A stretch of DNA of 22,631 nucleotides from Chara braunii (Eukaryota > Streptophyta > Charophyceae > Charales > Characeae): NCBI GenBank assembly GCA_003427395.1, contig BFEA01000309.1, forward strand, positions 380,294-402,924. Direction: 5' to 3'. Under the pieces are notes generated by a model. The model was not told the DNA's origin. It saw nothing but the letters and a program-made list of their open reading frames with translations, and searched no databases. Numbering within the stretch: position 1 is the first letter of the stretch; each line of letters begins with the position of its first letter. Of the stretch, positions 16,711 to 22,631 are shown piece by piece. Both the position numbers and the translations under genes were made by a program.

Positions 16711-19026
16711 ATGGCGCAGAGAGGAGGGAGGGCAGGACCCTCTGGACCTACCTTGAGAAGGAGCGGGCACAGGAGGGATCAGACAGTCTCAAGGAACCTA
16801 GAGGAGTTGCCCATTTACAGGGTCGGGGACAACTTGCGAATATTCTTAAGAGACCTTGGGGAGTATGCGTTCAGGAGAGAATGGGGTGACAAGGAGAAAC
16901 TCGCGAATGTGACTGGGGCAGGAATGTACAAGAAAAGGATTGAAGGAGTGGTGGCAGGATGCACAAGGTGGAGAGCATGCAAGGTGAGATTGTGGAAGGA
17001 CATGGGGGCCTACCCAAGGGACGACGTTGAAGATGACTTGAGATTCGATGGAACAAATCTGGAGGACTTCATCGACATTTTGCAGTTGGCCGCTGAGAGG
17101 GGGGAATGGAGTGAAGAAGAGAAGAAGAAACAGTTGATCGCGAGAACAGAAAAGAGTGAGAAGGAGGAAGTAAAGGGGATCGTGGAAGGGAGTCGAACCT
17201 GGCAGAGAATAACGACAGAATTGGGGATATCATATACCGAGGTGAGACAGGATCAGACAAGGAAGGAAGGGTTGCAGGAAAAAGGGTTGTGGATTGGAAG
17301 AGAGATGGATGACCCGCAGGGGAAGGAGACAGAGGGTGAAGAGGAGGATGATGTGCCTTTGAAAAGTTTGAGGAACAAGGCGAGGGTCGCCCCCAAGAGC
17401 AGCAACAAGGGGTCTGACCGAGCAGGGGGAGATGAACAGAAAGAGGGGAAGGCAGCAGAAATGAGAGGGAGAAGCATGAAGGCAAGTGTGGCACCAAGGG
17501 AAAGGAGGACTGAAGAGAAAAAACCGATTGAGATTGGAAAGAAAGGGGTACAGGAAAGGAGGAGTGAGAAGGAAGGAGGGGCAAAGGAGACAGGAGAAGG
17601 AAATGAGCTCCAGAAAGGAAGCCAGACTCCAAGGGATGAAAGAACTGAAGGAAAAGGGCCGATTGGAGACGAAGAAGGGAAGGAAGAAGAGAAGGGTGAA
17701 AAGGAAGGGAGGATAACAGAAGACAAAGAAGAGGAAGTTGGAGCAGGAGAGAGGGGGGTGGAGTGTGGTGAGCCATCCCAGTTGAGAGAAGAACAGGTAA
17801 GTAAGGTGGAAAAGGCTCAAAAGGACAGGAAGAGGAAAGGATGGAGGAATTATATGATCAGGATGCTGCCGGATGATGACCTGCCAGTGAACTCCATATG
17901 GGATGTCAGATTTGAGAGGATGCTCTTCTCAGAGCTGGTGATAAGTTCAAAGCACTCAACTAACTTGCAGAAGATGATGGAGCTGCACGAGATGTTGGAT
18001 GAAAAGTGCACCAGGCTCTTCGAAGATTACGCTGAGGTTGTCAGGAAGATGGGGAAGATGGAAAGGGAAGGTGGAATGAAAGAGGTTGGGGAAGACCTGG
18101 ACACAGTAGGGAAAGGACTCCTGGCAGACCTCAGGGGCAGCACTGAACTCTTCACTCAAGGATTCTTGGATTACATCCCTGAGCTCTTGAAGGAGATGAG
18201 CAGGCTAAGAAAGAAGGAAGGAGAGAGAGATACCCAGGTGGCAAAGTTGATAGGAGACATGGAAGGGATGAGGAAGGAAGTGGAAGAGCTGAAGAAGGGA
18301 AAGGAGTAGTTGCAGAAACAAGTGAGCACCTTGAGGGCCGCCCTGACTATGAAAGGCAGAGAGTTGGAGGATGAAGCAGCTGCAAGAGGAAGGGTGGAGA
18401 AGAAGGTGGAAGGTCTGTGCTCTGAGGTCAACGTGCAAGGACAGGACCTGGGTCAACGTGCAAGGACAAGACCTGGACACTGAAATCTCAGAGAGAAAGA
18501 AGTTGGGACAAGATTGGGAGAAAAGATGGGGTGAAATATTGAAGGGAATGGAAGAGCTCAAATTGAGTCATCAGGAGAAGAGGGATGAAACCACGAAAGT
18601 GGTGGAAAGGCAGGAGGAGGGAGGACTTGAACTCGGACTGGCAGAAACAGGAGAAAGGGTCCCTCCGTCTAAGGAAGAAAGAGGAGAGGTGGATGAGCTG
18701 ACTGAGGCTGGGAGAGGAGGACCATCTAGCAAAGAGCCTCAAGAAGAACCCAGAGTTGATGTACCATCTGCCCCACTGGAAGACAAAGGTGTAAGTTTGG
18801 GCATGCCTCAGCAGAAGAGCAGAAGAGGAGTGGGCAACTTGGCGTGGAAGGGGCAGAGAGTCAGGCTGAAACATCGAGTAGACCGCTGCCCAAAAGAGTC
18901 AGACATAACAAGGACCAAAATGGATGCTTCTTTTGTACAGAGGAGGGTCATTTCAGGGATAGTTGTATTGTACTGACTGAGTATATTAGGAGAGGGATGG
19001 TCAGACTTGACTTGAGAGGGATTTGA
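16711..19026 (+). pseudogene. Second gag-like gene, duplicated capsid domain, CCHC knuckle
   Basis: ATG 16711 (GGCCATGGCG) opens 532 codons to TAG 18307. Residues about 36-95 and 111-172 are two copies of one domain: VGDNLRIFLRDL...REWGDKEK...GVVAGCTRW against DGTNLEDFIDIL...GEWSEEEK...GIVEGSRTW, 75-77 residues apart. The second resembles a retrotransposon gag capsid. A Lys/Glu-rich linker (about 190-370) holds a further 45-residue repeat. Then come long helices (LPDDDLPVNSIWDVRFERML onward) with coiled-coil character. After TAG the phase continues LQKQVSTLRAALTMKG; a 25 bp duplication (18427-18476) shifts the frame by one, restored by another shift between about 18790 and 18895. It ends with the knuckle CFFCTEEGHFRDSC (18925-18966) and TGA 19024-19026. 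No protease or RT follows in the window. It is unlike the gag at 9707 except for the general plan. Confidence 0.78.
18427..18476. repeat. 25 bp tandem duplication causing a frameshift
   Basis: GTCAACGTGCAAGGACAGGA continues CCTGG, and the 25 bp unit is repeated directly at 18452 with a single G to A difference. As 25 is not divisible by 3, the second gag-like gene changes phase here, exactly where the homologous helical text continues in the next frame (DTEISERKKLGQDW). Confidence 0.95.
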
Positions 19027-19065
19027 GTGGATGATTGTTGTTGGTTTCAGACAAGCAAAAAAGTC

Positions 19066-19071
19066 AATAAA
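19066..19071 (+). terminator. Possible polyadenylation signal
   Basis: AATAAA lies 40 bases after the stop of the second gag-like gene, in an AT-rich stretch followed by a T-run (19096-19106). It fits a near-upstream polyadenylation element, but the motif is common by chance in AT-rich DNA. Confidence 0.3.
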
Positions 19072-20049
19072 ATATTTATTTCATTTAAAAATAATGGTTT
19101 TTTTTTTATATAATACAAATGACCCCGAGGTGCGTGCCTTACCGAGCTATGATCAAAGACTTGGAAGGCACAACCCTGAGTGGCAGCCTGACGATTGCTC
19201 AATTTATTAAAATCTCATTTATTTGGTTTATTTAAAAGGCATAGTTCATCCATTTCAATGGTTAACCTGAGGGCATAAATTACCAAGCCTATGGTGGAAA
19301 ATTGGCATCGTTGGGACGTAATTCACAGTGTGGGCTGCTGACCTAGCATAACCGGGCAGCATACCCTTCGACTATGGCCTAGAAGAGGGACTAGAGGGGA
19401 TGGCCACCCTAGTGAAGGGACCTATTCAGGTGGGTCTCGAAGGGGTCAAGATTAGTCTTGAAATTTATATTTTGAAAAGATAGGATGATTAACCCATCGT
19501 TGCGCAACCAACGGGGGTAACATCCAATAAACAACAACGTGGTGGCCGCAGCCCCAGCCTGATCAGCAGGACTGTGGTGGGTCATGATGGAGACCGCTGC
19601 CCTCTTGTATTAGGCTTCGGGCAGGATAACATGCAACTTTGGACAATTAATATCAAGAGTTGAAAAGACCAAGGTCTCGGTCAGGACCCGCGTTTGACGG
19701 GATGAGTTCGTACGCGAACACCAACCCCGAAAACAACCAACGAACACCTAGATCGAAAGTCTAAGGGAGTGGGGAAAAGAAAGGCGCGTTGTCATACTTA
19801 ACTATTTCATATACTGTAGTACAGATCAAGTATCCCCACTTCAAGTCATTCAGTTATTTTATAATGTGGGAGACCCATGTTAAAATCCCGGCAGTAGTAA
19901 TGAAATGTGAGCTGACGACATCAATCCTGAACAACATCTCATCCCAGGATTCGGATTTGACGAATTGCTTGTCGAAATCCTTCTATTGTTTGCATATAGT
20001 TTTCCGGGCGACGGGGACGTCTCTTAATGAGGTTTGGGATACTGTCGGA
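19072..20049. other. Gene-free stretch, unrecognised
   Basis: Mixed-composition DNA. Two similar AT-rich patches, TATTTATTTCATTTAAAA (about 19074) and CATTTATTTGGTTTATTTAA (about 19217), bracket a GC-richer part. A + strand frame (19789-20133) and a longer minus frame (19939-20448) overlap each other; neither shows a motif. Confidence 0.45.
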
Positions 20050-20075
20050 CCAAATACCCTTACAAGGGTATTTGG
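20050..20075. repeat. Perfect 12 bp hairpin, 2-base loop
   Basis: CCAAATACCCTT (20050-20061), AC, AAGGGTATTTGG (20064-20075). The arms are perfect reverse complements. Confidence 0.95.
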
Positions 20076-20438
20076 CCATGCTTTTGCATTCGACACGGTG
20101 ACGGCATCGGCTACCATGATGAAGCCAGTCTAGAATGGAAAGGATGTGTACGCTCGAGCTTGACGCTCGAAGCGAAATCCTTGGCCAATGAAGCCGGGGC
20201 GAATCGGTGAGAAAATCTCGAAAGTATGAGCGTGCGTTATTATGACGCGCGCTGTGATGGCTAAGATCAGTAGTAATATCCCTCGACAGAAGAGGTCGAG
20301 GAGTCAGGTGGGTTAATGATGTGTCAGGTAGATCTACGATACGCACTGAGACTTTGTCTAGTACCTGTCTGTCTTCTGGTACCAAGTGTTCTAAAATTTT
20401 CGGCTTTTGTCCTCCCCTACTCGGCCTCCGAGTCGAGT

Positions 20439-20657
20439 ACCGCCGCATCTACCTCGATGTGGCGTGGCACCGACCTACCTGCTACTTGAATGTTGTCCGT
20501 CGCACTTAAGGTGTAACGGACCTATTTTCCTGCCACTTGAGTGTTTTCCCGTCGCGACCTCGAATGTCGCGGCCATAGTTAGGCACCGGCCTACCCGCCA
20601 CTAGAATGTTTCCCCGCCACGACCTTCCAATGGCGCGGCCACATCTAAGTACCGACC
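20439..20657. repeat. Degenerate tandem repeat of about 65 bp
   Basis: The anchors GGCACCGACCTACC, AACGGACCTATTTTCC, GGCACCGGCCTACCC and AGTACCGACCC (about 20466, 20513, 20582 and 20646) are each followed, until the last, by TGCCACTTGAATG-like text and a CGTCGC or CGCCACGACC block. The spacings are about 47, 67 and 64 bp, so one unit is shortened. CpG-rich. Confidence 0.75.
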
Positions 20658-20812
20658 CTTTGAGCTTTCCATTGAATCAAGTGCCTCGTGGGGCGCGCAC
20701 GCTCACAAAACCAACAGGTGCTCATGCAGGCACACAACCTAGCGAAAAGGGCACGCCCATAGGCTTAGAGAACGGGATCATATGAAATCTTGATGCCCTA
20801 CATATATCTGAG

Positions 20813-20932
20813 TAGCTCCTCTCTTAAACAAAGTAGGAGCTAGCTTAGTAGGTTTAGGTGTAGGGTTGTTAAGAGTGGGGTATAGGGAACGAACCCGACC
20901 GGTCCTAAGCTAGCTCCTTTTATGAAGGAGCT
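20813..20932. repeat. Nested inverted repeats built on AGGAGCTA
   Basis: AGGAGCTAGCTTAG (20835-20848) is a perfect 14 bp inverted match to CTAAGCTAGCTCCT (20905-20918). TAGCTCCT at 20813-20820 pairs with AGGAGCTA at 20835-20842, and AGCTCCTT (20912-20919) pairs with AAGGAGCT (20925-20932) over a 5-base loop. The same arms can therefore form either one long foldback or two local hairpins. Confidence 0.9.
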
Positions 20933-20958
20933 CCGCAACTTTTTTTCATCAGAGCTTA

Positions 20959-21013
20959 GGCAGTCGGGACTCGAACCCGCAACCTTCGGATTATGATTAG
21001 TTAGACTAGGCCA
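20959..21013 (-). other. tRNA-like remnant with A- and B-box
   Basis: On the minus strand GCGGGTTCGAGTCCCG (about 20965-20980) is a T-arm with a perfect B box GGTTCGAGTCC, and TGGCCTAGT (21005-21013) fits the start of an A box. Only about 55 bases separate the ends, too few for a full tRNA; the D and anticodon arms are not foldable, and the acceptor strand GACTGCC has no partner upstream. It is a decayed tRNA copy or the head of a tRNA-derived SINE, with the inverted-repeat cluster lying downstream in its direction. Confidence 0.4.
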
Positions 21014-21059
21014 TGAACAGTGGACACAAAGAATTAGTTAGATTTTGGTTTCTAGATTT

Positions 21060-21865
21060 GTTACCTTTTCTGTCGTAAGTCTCTAGTAAATTCACTAAGT
21101 GAACCTACCCCGAAATCAAGGCAGTTTTGGATGGTCGGAACCGCGAAGGACTTGGCCGACTACGGGCGACATCGCGTAGACCCGATACTAGGGGAAGGGG
21201 GAAAGAGGAGAAGGGGCTAAGGAGAGAGAAAAGTGAAGAAAAGCGACCGAGAATAGAGAGAGATATTGCGAGTGAGTCGATGAGCGGGAGATTCACGAGG
21301 AAAGAGAGAAAGCGGAAGAATGAGAGGAGGAGAAAGTGGAAGAGGAAGGAAAACTGGAGAGAAGACTTACCCGACGACCAGCCAGCTCATCAAAAAGGGG
21401 TGTGTGCACGACGTAGGCTCGAGGCAACGTGCGACGCCGCGAGCGAGTGCGTGATCACGGGCGACGACCGGGCAGTGAGCGCAGGGTAAAGCGCTCGAAC
21501 GAGAGGGTAGGCAAGATAGCGAGAGTGCGCAGGTTGATGCAATCACGAACAGGAAAGGCGAACGACTATCGAGCTAAAGATTGAGTGAGGAGGTAGAGAA
21601 AAGGGAGAAGGGAGAAAGAAGGAGAGAAGAGAAAAGGAAAGAGACCACTCACCTCGCCCTTACTCAGCGAAGCTCCGAGCGTAGGAGTCGGGGCTTTACA
21701 TTTGAAGAATAAGAGGCCCTCTACACTCGCTTCGAGTAGTCTCGGGTTGCGAGGAAAGCAGGCAAGCTGGTTACGGTGGCGACAACTGGGGAGCAAGAGA
21801 AGATAATCGGGTAAGTCCCCTTCCTCGCGGCCAATCCCCGATGCTTCCTCGATAGTATGAGCGGA
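21060..21865. other. Purine- and CpG-rich stretch, no supported gene
   Basis: 21190-21360 and 21580-21650 are AG-rich on the + strand (GGAGAAGG, AAGAGGAAAG words); 21400-21500 is CpG-rich. The frames present (for example 21127-21489 on +, 21566-22180 on -) have the charged or Ser/Leu-rich composition such bias gives. Minus-strand text around 21650-21700 has a donor-like GAGGTGAGTGG. It might be a 5' leader or an old LTR, but nothing proves either. Confidence 0.4.
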
Positions 21866-21886
21866 ACAAACAAATAAATAAACAAA

Positions 21887-21925
<39 letters not shown>

Positions 21926-21937
21926 ATCAAATGGACC
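21866..21937. repeat. (AAAT)n microsatellite
   Basis: About 17 AAAT/AAAC units, pure from 21885 to 21935. The minus strand gives artefactual Tyr/Leu/Phe/Ile runs. Confidence 0.97.
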
Positions 21938-22089
21938 TATCGCTACAACATGGGGACGTACACTACTGTGTGTGAGTGAGAGAGAGAGTGAGAGAGAGTT
22001 CTTCTTCTTCCTCCTCTCAGTCCACCATCTTCTCCTCCCCCTCTCAACATCTGACTTTGCAGCAGTGCTCGCAATCTGTGTGTATGTTG

Positions 22090-22270
22090 CAAACTGCATC
22101 CGACCCAAATCTGGTATGCAAAAAAAACTACAATTGTACCCAGCCCCAACTGCAAACAAAGATTTTGGCCAGCCGTCCAAACTGGATAGCTGTTTTTTGC
22201 AGATTTTCCAAACTGCACCTGACCCAACCAGAAACCTGAAAAATTAGCCAACTGCAGCCAGCCAGACCAG
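22090..22270. repeat. Degenerate direct repeat, period about 119 bp
   Basis: CAAACTGCATCCGACCCAA (22090) recurs as CAAACTGCACCTGACCCAA (22209). Shared words follow (CCAACTGCA then CCAGCC, near 22148 and 22247). The copies are otherwise diverged. Confidence 0.55.
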
Positions 22271-22631
22271 GACCCAATTTAATGCCACTCTGGCTGCCCA
22301 GACTGAAATAAAGTTGTAGGCCTATCTGCAGCCAGTGGCAATAATTTTCTGCTCTGCCCAGGTACATTTTTCCTTTGTTTTGTTTTGTTTTCTTTGTGAA
22401 CTGAAAATTCAAATGAACATCATTATTTAGAAGCAATGCGCGCACCAGCGTGGTACGCCCTGTCCCCCTCTCTCTCTCTCTGAGGATGAACCTACTATTC
22501 CTGTCCTGCCAGTTTGCCACCCGCCAGCTTACTGAGCTTAGGGGCTTCACAATTTTGAAGTTTGTCTGCTAGCTGCCCCAAGGACGTTTCCCACCCACAC
22601 AAAGTCGATGTGACACTCAGACATCTCACAC
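22271..22631. other. Gene-free right end, nothing recognised
   Basis: It contains a TTTTGTTTTGTTTTC run near 22376-22391 and a (CT)n run near 22466-22482. No reading frame or RNA structure I can support. Confidence 0.45.

Noticed and set aside
17069-17820. Long minus-strand frames (up to 235 codons) opposite the second gag
   Set aside because: Leu/Ser/Pro-rich shadows of the purine-rich + strand gene, which has real domains.
19680-19740. Hammerhead ribozyme-like fold (GGGATGAG, GTTCG-TACG-CGAAC stem)
   Set aside because: The core needs CTGATGA and a GAAA after stem II; here it reads GGGATGA and CACC, so essential bases are missing.
19939-20448. 169-codon minus-strand frame
   Set aside because: Unremarkable Arg/Ser-rich composition, no motif, crosses a perfect hairpin and a tandem repeat; a + strand frame competes for the same bases.
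20959-21013. Functional tRNA gene
   Set aside because: Only about 55 bases between the ends, no foldable D or anticodon arm and no pairing acceptor stem; reported as a remnant.
21566-22180. 204-codon minus-strand frame across (AAAT)n
   Set aside because: A third of it is microsatellite and AG/CT-biased sequence; no domain.

Overview
The window reads as nuclear DNA of a large, repeat-rich streptophyte genome; a charophyte alga of the Chara type is my best guess. This is inference. It rests on an Arabidopsis-type telomere motif (TTTAGGG) at 1087-1110 and 1149-1163, abundant trinucleotide microsatellites, splice-acceptor-like tracts, and a Ty3/gypsy-type gag-pol whose protease, RT and integrase wording resembles elements I associate with Chara. 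No intact host gene was recognised.

Layout. 1-680: hairpin-prone minisatellite of 66-72 bp units. 681-2640: no recognisable gene, with a 62 bp tandem duplication carrying telomere motifs. 2660-6780: an unrecognised, degenerate composite repeat family, present at least six times and repeatedly ending in an (AAT)n tract, interrupted by a GC-richer block (4470-5070) that holds twin stem-loops with identical loops. 6880-7232: (CAT)n, then a 240 bp polypyrimidine tract ending in an acceptor-like CAG. From about 7420 to 19030 the + strand turns purine-rich and carries all the recognisable protein-coding sequence.

Coding block. It opens with a low-confidence reading frame (7474-7923), then a 227 aa protein of a family I do not recognise (8002-8685), then a tandem, broken paralogue of it (8820-9517). 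A degraded gag-pol follows: gag with a CCHC knuckle (9707-11983), retropepsin (to 12929), RT and RNase H (to 14612), and integrase (to 16317). It carries at least thirteen in-frame stops and at least four frameshifts; no LTR pair was found. A second, unrelated gag-like gene follows (16711-19026). It has two tandem copies of a capsid-like domain, an acidic linker, coiled coils and its own CCHC knuckle, no pol after it, and is broken by an amber stop, a 25 bp duplication and a further frameshift.

19030-22631: no convincing gene. It holds a perfect 12 bp hairpin, a tandem repeat of about 65 bp, a cluster of nested AGGAGCTA inverted repeats beside a minus-strand tRNA-like remnant with a perfect B box, an (AAAT)n tract, and purine- and CpG-rich unique sequence.

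Most unusual items: the paralogous pair of unknown proteins ahead of gag, the internally duplicated capsid domain in the gag-only gene, the composite (AAT)n repeat family, and the twin stem-loops with one compensatory base-pair change. All readings come from manual translation and comparison; no database search was possible.
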